A DNA stretch of 64,000 nt. Origin: Chiridota heheva (taxonomy: Eukaryota > Echinodermata > Holothuroidea > Apodida > Chiridotidae). Positions 23,691-34,662 of the stretch are shown here, in pieces. Made by a program: the position numbers and the translations under genes. Below the pieces are notes generated by a model. That model made no database searches. It saw only the letters and a list, made by a program, of their open reading frames with translations, and was not told where the DNA came from. How positions within the stretch are numbered: position 1 is the stretch's first letter; every line of letters starts with the position of its first letter. The DNA lies in assembly GCA_020152595.1 (NCBI GenBank), contig JAIGNY010003803.1, positions 793,501-857,500 of the forward strand, written 5' to 3'.

Positions 23691-25052
23691 AAGGCTCCAT
23701 AAGAAGTCTCATCCTAGCTATCACAGTCCCTGTTTGAGCATACTATGTATGAAAGTGCCAGTTCATATAATAACTTATATGCAAATTACTTGTTGAATAA
23801 GAAAAAAAGGCAGAGTCAAAGATTTATGCCTGATATAGCCCTTGGTGTATACCACATGGTATATATTATATCATATGTCCCGCATGGCCCCCATCCATGT
23901 CCCACATGGCATCCTCCTATGTCCATATGCAATCACATCCTGTCACACTACCCTGACTGAGCATACTAAATAAAAAAAGTCTGGTCAGTTCATATACTGT
24001 AGCAACTTTATGCAAATAGCCACAACAATAAAGGCGGAGTTTAATAATCATGGCAGATACAACCGTTGGCGCCCAAATATTTTGAAGAATTTTAAGAATT
24101 TAAAATTTCCAGTGCTACGAGAGAGACACTTTAGAATCTCTGAAGAATATTGGAAAATTGTACAATTTTACACTTATCTACTACGAAAATATCAAACGTT
24201 TTGTAGACTTTTTAAGGAAACTAGTCTTTAACCCTTACTCTCCCAAGGTTCCAAAAATAGAATAAGCTATTTCTGAAATTTTTGGAAAGAGGATTTTTTC
24301 AGCACTTTCTGTTCCATTTGTACCAAAACAAGTTCAACTATTATGAAAGCTAACATGTTGAACTTTCCAAAAATGTGCATATTTCCGAACTCAAATATGC
24401 AAATTAGGTCATTAAATTAGCATATAAGGTCTCCAAACATTCTATCTTTATGACATGCTTGTGCCTTGTGGCTAAATAGCAAAAAAATATGGATAGAATT
24501 TCTGAATCGTCCTTGGAAAGACCTTTGATTTGATACTATTCATGGATTTTTAGGAATCAGAAGAAAAAAAATGACGCAAATATGAAAAATTTGGTACATT
24601 TTGACCTAAAAATTATCCCCCGATCCTGTGAATAATCTATCTAATAGTGTATGGCACTAAATTTTCCAAAAAAATGCATTTTCCCCTTCTATGATGTCCA
24701 AAACTAATAGAATGCAGAAAAACAAGATGTTTACATCATCATTTGCAAAAAATAAAATAAGAAATTATGCAAATAATATGCAAATTAGGTCATTTACCTC
24801 ATTTATTATGCACGAAACTGTTTTTTGTTTATTTCTGACCCAATTTTAGCCATTAAAAGCTTCACAGCTACTTTTATGTTGATAGACTATGCTGATTATC
24901 TATTAGACACTTACTTCTGTTCATTCCACATGGAATTCATAAGAAATGTTTGCCGAAAAGGTCCAAATTTGTAAAGTCTTCTGCTATACCTTGTTGCTGC
25001 AAATAGAATTGAAAAAAAAAAAAAAAATTGCAACTATATTCATTCAACTTAC

Positions 25053-25379
25053 TTTAGTTTGGTCTTCCCATAACCAGTTACCGAAGACCTCATGTCGATC
25101 CCGGTCACTCTCCACCAGTACTTCCCACAGATGATAGTCTTTATCGGCTGCAGGGATGACCTTCGACCGTTGTACCTCCTGCAGCCGAGCGTTCCGCTCT
25201 TCCTCCCTGGTTTTGAAGGCAGCTTTTTCCGCTGCAGTCGGATTTTCTTTGAGTGGTGATGGTGGGGAGACTGCAGCGGAAGGCCTGGAAGAGGGGCCTG
25301 GGCTCATCTTCAATGGTCTGTCCCTCTTCCTCTTGGGTTGGGGAGTAGCGGGCGGCTCGTCCTCTTCAAGCATACACAT
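25053..25379 (-). pseudogene. piggyBac-like internal exon candidate
   Basis: Basic, Pro/Ser/Glu-rich frame ending 'VFGNWLWEDQTK' immediately before a good donor, GTAAGT. It includes a nuclear-localisation-like 'PQPKRKRDR'. The upstream boundary is uncertain because its first bases belong to an approximately 70-bp tandem duplication (25347-25488). Family not recognised with confidence; placement in the element and the donor site are the main support. Confidence 0.4.
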
Positions 25380-25488
25380 AACATGTTATCGCATAACATG
25401 TTATTGTGGTTTCTAGTAGCGAGCGGCTTGTCCTCTTCAAGCATACGTATAACATGTTATCGCATAATATGTTATTGTGGTTTCCAAC
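25347..25488. repeat. Approximately 70-bp direct duplication inside the piggyBac-like element
   Basis: Two adjacent units contain 'TCCTCTTCAAGCATAC' followed by 'ATAACATGTTATCGCATAA' and 'ATGTTATTGTGGTTTC'. The second is slightly diverged. The inner ATAACATGTTAT is palindromic. Confidence 0.85.
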
Positions 25489-26117
25489 CTGCCCCACAAT
25501 TTTGTGGTAACCGTGGGGACAGACTTTTACAGCTGGAAAGCCCGGGGGTACATACAGGGGTCCAAAATGTTTGTTTTATCAATCTAGTCATCACCACAAC
25601 AGTGGCATAACCAGGGGGAGGGGAAAAGGATCATGGTCCCAAAAAATGGGGCATCAAAATAATGTATTGGTACTAGGCCTATATACAAGCATTTTCCTCT
25701 AAATGGGCCTGGGGCACCCCCAACATGTGTATTTTGCCCTAACATGGGACCCCTACTCCACTTTCCCCCATAAAATTATGATTTCGGCCCCTGAAATAAT
25801 GGAACTTTGATTTTGTGAAATTGGGAATACACATATTTCAGAAGCCTAAATTTACAATTTTGCCATTGGGAAATACATATATTTCAGTCCATTTAGAAAT
25901 GTTATTATTGGGGTTAAGCTTTCATTTGTTTCATCCGGGCTATTATAGAAAGGACCTAAATCCATTTTTTTATATGTGATTTTAGTGTCCCTTTTACTTG
26001 TTTATCGTAACAAGCAAAAAATCCCTGCTAATTTATCATTAGAATTCTATAAGCCTTATTCTATTACTACACATTTACAATGTAGTACTTTCGCTATTTT
26101 TGGAAGAAAACACTCAC

Positions 26118-26300
26118 CAACTCCGTAATTTGGAAGAGATCGCTATCCATCTCAGCAGGCTCTATATTCTCCTCTTCCTCAATGTGGTCGAGTTCTGGTA
26201 CATCTTCTTCATCAGAAGTACCTTCCGACCCCTCTGAATCATCATTATTCTGAAGAAAACATAGGAGTCGGAAGGCACGTTCAACGTTGTATCTCGCCAT
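26118..26300 (-). pseudogene. piggyBac-like first coding exon candidate
   Basis: 61 codons from an ATG ('MARYNVERAFRLL') through a strongly acidic stretch ('SDEEDVPELDHIEEEENIEP') to a phase-0 donor, GTGAGT. Acidic N-termini precede the DDD core in many piggyBac transposases; the assignment is by position and composition. No downstream catalytic exon is present in the element. Confidence 0.5.
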
Positions 26301-27030
26301 TTTGTTGTATCAAATGTGCGAAGAAAAAAAAAAGAAGAAAAAAAGACGCGAATTGACGTCATCATTAGAGACCTTTTAGGCAGGTAGAGGGGGTGCATCT
26401 GTTATTGTAATAGTTCGTCTGAACAATCTATTTCTCCTCTACCCGTAGAGATTTTAAAAATTCCAATACAATATTTGGGCCGGTTTTTATGATTTTTTTG
26501 ATAAAAAAGGTCCAAAATGGCCTAAAATCACAAATTTTGGCATATTTTCTTCAAAAAAAACACAAACATTGACCAAGTACAAGTAAAAATCGTGTATCAA
26601 CCAACAATTCAAACTATCTTTATACTTCACCGGAAAAAAAAAAATTGAAAAAATATTCATGTATGACATTCGTCGTAATCTTCATTTTTTTTTTTTTTTT
26701 AACGTTTTTACTCAATTTTTTTTAATCTAACCCCCCAACAAAATAACCATATTATGACAGATCTATTCAATCTGGTTTGAATGAACTTATTTGCAGCTCT
26801 GTAGGATTTTGGGAAGGTACTCAAATGTTTTTTTGGAAAAGGATCGTAAGCGTCACGGTCACCGTGACGCTGGGAGAGTAAGGGTTAATCTGTCTTAAGT
26901 GTCTCTGAAAAACTGTAACATTTTGTAAGGAAATTCTAAGCTTCCATAAAGATATCTGAAGAAACTTTGGACAGACGGCCGAACGAAATCACCATTACAT
27001 AGGTTCGCATTATGCTTCGCATGCTCACCA

Positions 27031-28325
27031 ACAAAATAGACATGAGGTTGTTATAATATGAACATTTCAAGATTTTTACATTAAGCCCCGCCTACTCATT
27101 AATATGTATAACATCACCATAAAAAGCAATAGGGCACATCCACTGGCCATGGGTTATCTGTGTACTACATGTGACATAAATCCAATGTACCATTCTATTT
27201 GCTTTGCTATTGATAATAAAGAAAAAAATATGGTAAATTAATCTACCAAGGAAAAAACTATCACCAACCTCCTGAGTACACAATGACGTCAAAAAAACAC
27301 TCGGCCAAGTTCACTACAACATTAACAACACTGTATATCACTTCTGTTGTGCCAATCAGAAAGAAAATTCCAGAGGGGAAATTAATATTAATATAAAATT
27401 CTGATTAGTCAGTGATAGTTGGCGAGGTACATGTGCATGATGATCTGGTGGCCGCATCCATAAGTTGTCCGATATGGGGGTATACCTAGTGATACATGCA
27501 ACATCTCACCTCCACTGATTGAAAAAACCCACAAAGTAGTATCGCCTTTCAAGTACTAGAATTTGATCTTGTTAACTACCACTAGCCAGTAATTACCACA
27601 AGCCAACAGAGCTTGGAAACAATCGTGTAATTTAATTGTGCGAGTAATTTAATTGTGCAAGTAATGCAAATTGGAAGCAGGGTTACGTAATTTGATCACC
27701 CGACCAGTTTTCTTTCAATGATTGAGTATTTAGGACACAATTTTTAATGCGGCCATAACATCGTAATGTGGCAATGGCGCCTTGTCTGCTTGGGTCTGCT
27801 GTAACTTCAATGACTTGGGATCAATTTCTCACAACTAGGGGTCGATGTCAGCTGAGGAGTATGAAAAATGTGTTTGTCATTTACTTAAGTCTTTTTCTTA
27901 AATGTGTTGTATCTCATCTTTTTATTGCCAGTGTAAAATGCATTTCTTTTGGAGAATTTTTTTTTTTATCAAGACAAATGCAATCAATTTTTTGGTTATG
28001 AACTTTTTTAGAGGAAGGGAGGTGGGGGAGAGAAAGGAGGAGATTCTAAGATAATTATGCCTCCCTCTCTTCGAAACATCATGCTCATTCTGCAAAGAAG
28101 AGAGGAATATCATATAGTACGTGAACGGCTTAACAACTGCTGCGCTGTAATGGCAGCATGGTTGAGAATAGTCCACAAAGATTTGAAAATGGTTTAAGTT
28201 TGTGAGATGATCGAAGGCATTTACAGGTATAAGCGCTTAAGTGCCTTAACAAAAAGCACTAAACATATATATCAAAGTTTTATTAACATCACAGAAAAAA
28301 AAAGGAAAAAAAAATTACCACTTAC
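27031..28325. other. Intron sequence upstream of HYR exon 13
   Basis: No convincing gene. The left part (to about 27190) continues composite-repeat flank sequence ('AAGCCCCGCCTACTCATTAA'). The rest is unassigned AT-rich DNA. Confidence 0.5.
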
Positions 28326-28574
28326 CTAACAAAGTGACAATAATGTTGAAAATACAAAACGCTTGATTCTCAGTTCCGTCAGTGAAAATGTAAATGACTT
28401 GGCTTCTGCCTGGAATAAAAACTGAGCCAGGTTCAAAGTTGGTTATAGTTGTTACACCAGATGGATCGGTGGCTGTGGGTGGAGTCCATGTGACCGGAAT
28501 ACCATCTGAATCCTGGGGAGCATTGACTGAGATATCGTCGGGGCAGCCACTGACGACAGGTGGTAAATTCTCCT
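28326..28574 (-). CDS. HYR-domain exon 12
   Basis: 249 bp, 83 codons, acceptor TTTCAG and donor GTAAGT, both phase 1. Close to the HYR consensus: 'LPPVVSGCPDDISV', 'VTWTPPTATDPSGV', 'GSVFIPGRSQVIYIFTD' and 'QAFCIFNIIV'. The glycine of the usual G-A-G-N turn is replaced (G-T-E-N). It and exon 11 share 'PPTATD', suggesting a local duplication in the past. Confidence 0.9.
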
Positions 28575-28884
28575 CTGAAAATCAATAACGTTAGATTGAG
28601 ATTCAAAAGCTAATGATCTTGTTAATTTCAACCCTCCCTCTTCCCCTGATAATAGGGAGTGGTATTCAAGCAATTTTGTGATAATATGTAGGCCAATGTT
28701 TGATAATGAAGTTTGTTTTTATATCTAATTAATGGCCTGACAACATGCATCATTTTCATTTGTTTCACTTTTTAAAATCATTTTGATTTCTCAGCAATTT
28801 GCAGAACCAGTAGGGACTTTTTCACCATCTGCAAGATATGCACTCTTTAAATTCAAACTTGTAAAGGACAGACAATAGGAAAAT
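28575..28884. other. Intron sequence between exon 12 and the CR1-like element
   Basis: About 300 bp of AT-rich intron; no feature seen. Confidence 0.6.
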
Positions 28885-29059
28885 GTATGCCAAGTCCAAG
28901 TTGTGGGTGAGGAGTTTGATAGGGGTTCTGTTCAGGTAGATAGTCTTGGATCAGTTTCTGTTGACAGGCCTGATGTAGGGTTGTCTGTAGTTGATGATTG
29001 TACAGGTACCATTGGTTGTGAGATTGTTGATTCGTCTGGTATGTTGCCTGTGGATTCTG

Positions 29060-29560
29060 TTAGAGATAAGGTGTTATAAATAGGGGATTCACTTGTAAGG
29101 TACATGTATGTTGACACAAATTTTGTGGAGTAGATCGTAATAGAAGGATTAGGGTGTGTCTTCCAGGGGCTAGGGTTGATGAAGTTAGTTCTCGTGTTGA
29201 AACTTTTATGTAAGGGTGAAGATACCTTCGTAGTTTCAATTAGTACAAATATTATTTCAAGGAGAAATGTTGACTCTGATAGGCGTAGTTTCATGGATTT
29301 GTTATTAGGTTGAAGGACACAGGTTGTGGGGTTCTAGTTGTTGGTCTGTTGCCGCGTTGGGGTAGTTTCGTCATGACAGATAACATGTTGCTGATCAATA
29401 TTTGGCTGGAGAGTATTTGTCATCTGTTCGAGTTCGGTATTGTAGATTTCTGGCATAAGTATGAATCTCGGGTTGATTGGTTCATGAGATGGTTTGCATT
29501 TAACTAGGAAAGGTGTTCGTGTTCTTGCTAGGGGTGTCAATAGGGCAATTAAACTAGTCA
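29060..29560 (+). pseudogene. CR1-like ORF1 with SGNH-hydrolase-like motifs
   Basis: Translating across frameshifts gives 'GDSLVRY' near 29077, 'RIRVCLPGARVDEV' near 29146 and 'DGLHLTRKG' near 29488. G-D-S near the start and D-x-x-H near the end are the block I and block V motifs of SGNH hydrolases. Such esterase-like domains are known in CR1-group ORF1 proteins. Several stops interrupt it. Confidence 0.65.
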
Positions 29561-29639
29561 CGGGGGGTGAGAGTTTAAACCCACCGGTCAGGCATGTTTC
29601 TGGGAATAGGGATTGTTCTAGTGGTAGAATTAAGGTTAC

Positions 29640-30294
29640 ATTTTAAAATGTTCGTAGCATTTTGAATAAGCATGATGAGCTTCTGCATGGCTGAAGCTTC
29701 AATTAGTAGACCTGATATAACTGGTATTACAAAAAGTTGGATTTATAGTATATTAGTGATTCAGACATACATATTTCAGGTTACTCAGTTTTCAGGCAAG
29801 ACAAAATTAGATATTCTCAATGGTAGAGGGAGGTGGTGTTTTATTGTTTGTGAAAGAGAGTTTTAATTGTAGATAGGACTGCTCAGTTTTCTTTTGGTTT
29901 TTCGTATTGCCTATGGTGTGAGCTTATTGTTGATGGTGATCTTGGTAGTTCAGTGGTTGTTGGTGTTGTGTATAGATCACCAAATTCTAGTCCTGACAAC
30001 AATCAGAAACTGCTTGACTGCTTCATGAAAGTAGCTTGTAGGAGGGTTATTGTTTTAGGGGACTTTAATTTTCCAGACATTGATTGGAATCTTTGTACTA
30101 ATGGTACACATGATAAGATTTTTTGGAAGCTGTATCTGACTGCTTTTTCACCCAGCATATGTTGTTTCCCACACATGGTAGTAGTTGATTTAATTTTTAG
30201 TAGTGAAGAAAGTATGGTTAGAAATGTGCTAGGTAGCGGTAAGGTAGGGTGTAGTGATCATGACCTCATTAGTTTTGACCTGTATTGTTTCTAA
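29640..30294 (+). pseudogene. CR1-like AP endonuclease
   Basis: Starts near 'NVRSILNKHDEL' (29650) and continues in the frame from 29953 with 'GVVYRSPNSS', 'IVLGDFNFPDIDW' and a terminal 'GCSDHDLISF'. G-D-F-N and S-D-H are catalytic AP-endonuclease motifs. Stop codons and a gap between 29690 and 29950 disrupt it. Confidence 0.75.
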
Positions 30295-30299
30295 TTGTA

Positions 30300-32200
30300 G
30301 CTAATAAACTGGTTTTAGATTTTAAGAATGCTGACTTTGCTGCACTTCAGGATAATTTGTCATTTGATTGGACTTCTTTGCTCCGTGACTTAGATCCTTC
30401 CAAAGCATGGAATGTTTTCCGAACTATAGTTTTGGAGGGTGTAAATAGCTTTGTCCTATTAAAGAAAGTCTGTAGGCGTAATCCGCCAGTGTGGATGTCT
30501 CGGGAGGTTTTGCAGGCTGTTCGAGAAAAGTTGTGGTGTTGCTATAAACACAGTGGGTGTCCTGCGGAGCTTGCTAGGTATAAAGATCATGAAAAGTTCA
30601 CAAAGGTATACTAAAGTGCTTTTTGAAAAACAATTGTCGAAAGAGGTTAAGATTAATTTTAAGTCGTTTCATTCTTATGTACGCTCAAAGCAAAAAAATC
30701 AAGGAGCTTGTTGGTCTCCTTCAGGGTAATGATGGTGTTACTATCAATAGTGGTAAGGATATAACTGAGGTTTTGAATGACTACTTTGTGTCTGTTTTTA
30801 CTAAGGAGTCCCCTGCTCATGATATTGTGGATTATCATAGTGTGCACTCTCCGGTATCCATTAAGAATGTTGATTTTTCACTTGATGTTGTGTCTAAGAA
30901 GTTGAAGGGTTTGTATTCAAATAAAGCACCCGGAGCCGATGGTATACATCCTGCTGTCTTACGTGAATGTTCTGATGTTCTTTCTGTTTCCCTGAGTATT
31001 GACTTTTCAAAGTGCTTTGATGTTGGTGTTGTTCCTACTGATTGAAGAATTGCTAATGTCACCTTTTTTTTTTTTTTTAAAAGGGTGACCACAGTTTGCC
31101 TTGTAATTATAAGCCAGTGAGTCTTACTAGTGTTGTGTGCAAGATCATGGAGTCCATTGTTAAGGATGTTGTACTAGATCATTTACTGGTCAATGATTTG
31201 TTGAATTTGTCCCAGCATGGGTTCTTACCTAAGAGGTCTTGTGTTTCTAATTTATTAGTGTTTCTTGATGATGTTACTAAACTAGTTGATCCTGGTCATA
31301 ATGTGGATGTTATCTACTTAGATTTCCAAAAAGTAATTGATAAGGTTCCTTCAGGCAGGCTTATGATGAAAACAAGAGCGCTTGGTGTGGAGGGAAAGTG
31401 TGCCAGTTGGATCTATTCTTGGTTAGTTGACAGGTCACAAAGAGTTGTTGTTAATGGTGAAGTATCTCCATGGAAGAAGGTTACAAGTGGTGTTCCTCAG
31501 GGATCTGTAATGGGTCTGCTTCTTTTCTTAATCTTCATTAATGATATTGATGTTTCCCTTGGCTCCAGGATTTGTCAATTTGCTGATGACACTAAGCTGT
31601 ACAGGATTGTTGATAGGGATTCTTCACTTTTGCAAACTGATCTGGATTAGTTAGTTTCTTGGTCCAAAACATGGCAGATGTCATTCAATGTTGATAAATG
31701 CAAAGTTATTCATTTTGGTCAGAACAATTTGGCTTATGATTACTGCATGAATGATTAAAATCTTGGTTGTGTTGATCAAGAAAAGGGTCTAGGTGTTGTC
31801 ATTACGAGCAATCTGAAGCCCTCTAAACAGTGTGCTTTAGCAGCTGCAAGGTCAAATAGGATGTTTGATTTGATTAGAAGAAATTTGTGTTTTTTTGGTA
31901 GAAAGTTTGTTCTTAACTTGTATGAGCAGTTAGTCAGGCCTCACCTTGAGTATGCTATTCAGGCTTGAAGTCCCTTTTATGAGAAGGCTTAGTTCATTTT
32001 GGAGAAGGTTGAGCGAAGAGCCACTAGACTTATTCCCAAAATAGGGAATCTCTTTTTATGAATCTAGGTTGCAAATTCTTGGTTTGACCACGCTTAAGTT
32101 GAGAAGAGTACATGGCAATATGATTCAGGTTTTTAAGTTCCTATCTGGTAGTGATGCTTTGACTTCCTGTTAATTCTTGCATGTTTCAGCTACTCCTCAT
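30300..32200 (+). pseudogene. CR1-like reverse transcriptase
   Basis: The linker and fingers read 'KAPGADGIHPAVLREC' (30923 on). RT motifs follow: 'KPVSLTSVVCKIMESIV', motif A 'VIYLDFQKVIDKV', 'SGVPQGSVMG' and 'FADDTKLYR' (31580-31606). The frame breaks at 31650, but thumb-type peptides ('NLYEQLVRPHLEYAI') continue to about 31970. Catalytic Asp residues in motif A and F-A-D-D are present. A poly-T run at 31063-31078 and many stops make it inactive. Confidence 0.8.
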
Positions 32201-32489
32201 ATAATACGTGGTAACAGTTTGAAGTTGACCAAAGAGTTCTCATGGATAAATATTCGGCGTTTTAGCTTTTCGCAAAGAGTTGTTATTGAGTGTAATTAGC
32301 TACAATTCTGTTCACAATTTCAAAGTCAACATTGATAAGTTCTTTACCAACTCTGGGCATCTTTTGATTGTTTTTTTTTTTTTTTCGTGGTGGTGTTGCT
32401 TTGGGTTTTTCTATGAGGTGACTAACCTTTCTTAGCCTGTAATCTTGTTATGTTAGGTTATGTTATGTTATGTTATGTTATGTTAAGAT

Positions 32490-32740
32490 GTTCCTCTGAA
32501 AGTTCAAAGAATTTACAGTTGGGCATTACCAAAAGTGGAAATCGCAGACTAATTCAACACAGGAAAATTCGTCTGGCCCACACATAATGAGGTTTGGCAA
32601 ATTGCAAAGCTCTTTGATAAATGTAACAAGAGGTAAATAATACAAACAACCTAAAGAACAGATGTCATATATAGAGATGTCTGACAAAGTAACTTAACAT
32701 ATTAATTTATCAAAATACTAATCACAAAATAAAAACCAAC
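32490..32740. other. Intron sequence after exon 11
   Basis: No feature seen beyond AT-rich sequence and the CR1 tail at its edge. Confidence 0.6.
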
Positions 32741-32989
32741 CATCCAATGTCACAATAACATCAAAAATGCAGTATGCTCGATTTCCAGCACCATCTGTGA
32801 AAATGTAGATAACTGATGTGGTGCCAAGAGGAAACACAGAACCAGGTTCTGTTTCAGCTGTTGTAGTTACACCGGATGCATCAGTGGCAGTGGGTGGGAA
32901 CCAAGAGACCGGGGTACCAACTAAAATGGATGGGGTAGTCATTCTGATGTCACTTGGGCAGGCAAAGACAATAGGTGGTGTATCATCCA
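32741..32989 (-). CDS. HYR-domain exon 11
   Basis: 249 bp, 83 codons; acceptor TTTAG, donor GTTGGT, phase 1 both sides. Consensus-like: 'DDTPPIVFACPSDI', 'VSWFPPTATDASGV', 'GSVFPLGTTSVIYIFTDGAG' and 'RAYCIFDVIV'. The GTTGGT donor is weaker than most in the series. Confidence 0.9.
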
Positions 32990-33301
32990 CTAAATAGAAA
33001 AATCAGAGTGAAAATCAATTATTTACATTTTTTACATTACCCAGGTACAGAGGCACTAAAATTTGTATTCTACATGGGTTGGTTTACAAGGTAGCTATGG
33101 ATTGATTAAGCTATCTTAACATCCATTGTTGAAAAATCTTGCAAAAATCATGGGACAAACATAACTTGACTGGGCTTATTTCTTCCCTCTAGTGCTTGGA
33201 TAGTCACTAGAACTCCTGCATTTTGCAAGAGCCCCATCTACAGAATGATAAAGTCATTCAATACAAACGTTTTTCTTATAACCATTGTTAAAAATCAACA
33301 A

Positions 33302-34662
33302 AAGTTGTGCCTTTAGGTGGGTTAAACTACAGAGTTATGCCTTTAGGTGGGGTTAAACTAAAGAGTTGTGCCTCTATGTGGGTTTAAACTAAAGAGTTGT
33401 GCATTTTTGTGGAGTTAAACTAAAGAGTTGTGCCTTTTAGTGGGGTTAAACTAAAGAGCTGTGTCTTTAGGTGGGGTTAAATTAAAGAGTTGTGCCTTTA
33501 GGTAGGGTTAAACTAAAAAGTTGTGCCTTTAGGTGGGGTTATACTAAAGAGTTGTTCCTTTAGGTGGGATTAAAATAAAGAGTTGTGTATTTAGGTGGTG
33601 TTATACTAAAGAGTTGTGTATTTAGGTGGGGTTATACTAAAGAGTTGTGCCTTTAGGTGGAGTTATACTAAAACGTTGTGCCTTTAGGTGGGTTAAACTA
33701 AAAAGTTGTGCCTTTCGGTGGGGTTATACTAAAGAGTTGTGCCTTTAGGTGGGGTTAAACTAAAGAGTTGTTCCTTTAAGTGGAGTTAAACTAAAGAGTT
33801 GTGCCTTTAGGTGGGGTTAAACTAAAAAGTTGTACCTTTCGGTGGAGTTAAACTAAAGAGTTGTGCCTCTAGGTGGGGTTAAACTAAAGAGTTGTGCCTT
33901 TAGGTGGGGTTAAACTAAAGAGTTGCTCCTTTAGGTGGGGTTAAACTAAAGAGTTGTGCTTTAGGTGGGGTTAAACTAAAGAGTTGTACCTTTTGGTGGG
34001 GTTTAATTAAAGAGTTGTGCCTCTAGGTTGGGTTAAACTAAAGCGTTGTGCCTTTAGGTGGGCTTAAACTAAAGAGTTGTGCCTTTAGGTGGGGTTAAAC
34101 TAAAGCGTTGTGCCTTTAGGTGGGGTTAAACTAAAAAGTTGTACCTTTTGGTGGAGTTAAACTAAAGAGTTGTGCCTCTAGGTTGGGTTAAACTAAAACG
34201 CTGTGCCTTTAGGTGGGCTTAAACTAAAGAGTTGTGCCTTTAGGTGGTGTTAAACTAAAGAGTTGTGCCTCTAGGTGGGGTTAAATTAAAGAGTTTTACC
34301 TTTAGGTGGGGTTAAACTAAAGAGTTGTGCCTTTAGGTGAGGTTAAACTAAAAAGTGTTACCTTAAGGTGGGGTTAAACTAAAGAGTTGTGCCTTCAGGT
34401 AGAATTAAACTAAAGAGTTGTGCCTTTAGGTGGTCTTAAACTAAAGAGTAGTGCCTTTGGGTGGGGTTAAACTAAAGAATTGTGCCTCTAGGTGGGGTTT
34501 AATTAAAGAGTTGTGCCTTTGGGAGGGGTTAATCTAAAGAATTGTGCCTTTAGGTGGGGTTAAACTATAGAGTTGTGCCTTTAGGTGGAATTAAACTAAA
34601 AAGTTGTGCCTTTAGGTGGGCTTAAAGTAAAGAGTTGTGCCTTTAGGTGGGGTTAAACTAAA
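33302..34662. repeat. 31-bp minisatellite, about 44 copies, intronic
   Basis: Head-to-tail 31-bp units containing GTTGTGCCTTTAGGTGGGGT followed by TAAACTAAAGA. Units vary by point changes; some variants, such as GTACCTTTTGGTGG, recur in blocks, showing internal block duplication. It sits in the intron between exons 10 and 11 and stops about 50 bp from the donor of exon 10. Confidence 0.92.

Larger units (their letters stand above)
24232..26884 (-). mobile_element. piggyBac-like transposon, non-autonomous
   Basis: TTAA occurs at both edges (24228-24231 and 26885-26888). Perfect 14-bp terminal inverted repeats CCCTTACTCTCCCA end at 24232 and 26884. A CGTCACGGT/ACCGTGACG palindrome lies just inside the right end. 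TTAA targets and CCC-starting ends are the signature of piggyBac elements. The 2.65 kb interior has two transposase-like exon candidates on the minus strand and no recognisable DDD catalytic core. The sister repeat copy at 17808-17811 carries a single TTAA at the same point, confirming the insertion and its target duplication. Confidence 0.88.
22895..27030. repeat. Composite repeat, copy II (interrupted by piggyBac-like element)
   Basis: The same order of parts as 15383-18003: left flank at 22900-22984, 24-bp minisatellite, then the right flank at 23690-24231 and 26889-27010. The right flank is split at a TTAA by the insertion at 24232-26884. Aligning the two copies shows the pre-insertion sequence directly. 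Confidence 0.75.
28885..32489 (+). mobile_element. CR1-like LINE, antisense to the host gene
   Basis: A plus-strand element with an SGNH-like ORF1, AP endonuclease and RT, ending in a (TTATG)n microsatellite tail at 32458-32489. A short-repeat 3' tail instead of poly(A) is typical of CR1/L2 elements. It is degraded by many stops and frameshifts. The left end is approximate. It lies in the intron between exons 11 and 12 and is the only coding LINE here opposing the host gene. Confidence 0.8.

Noticed and set aside
32458..32489. Telomere-like repeat
   Set aside because: The TTATG repeat is short and sits at the 3' end of a CR1-like LINE, where such tails are expected.
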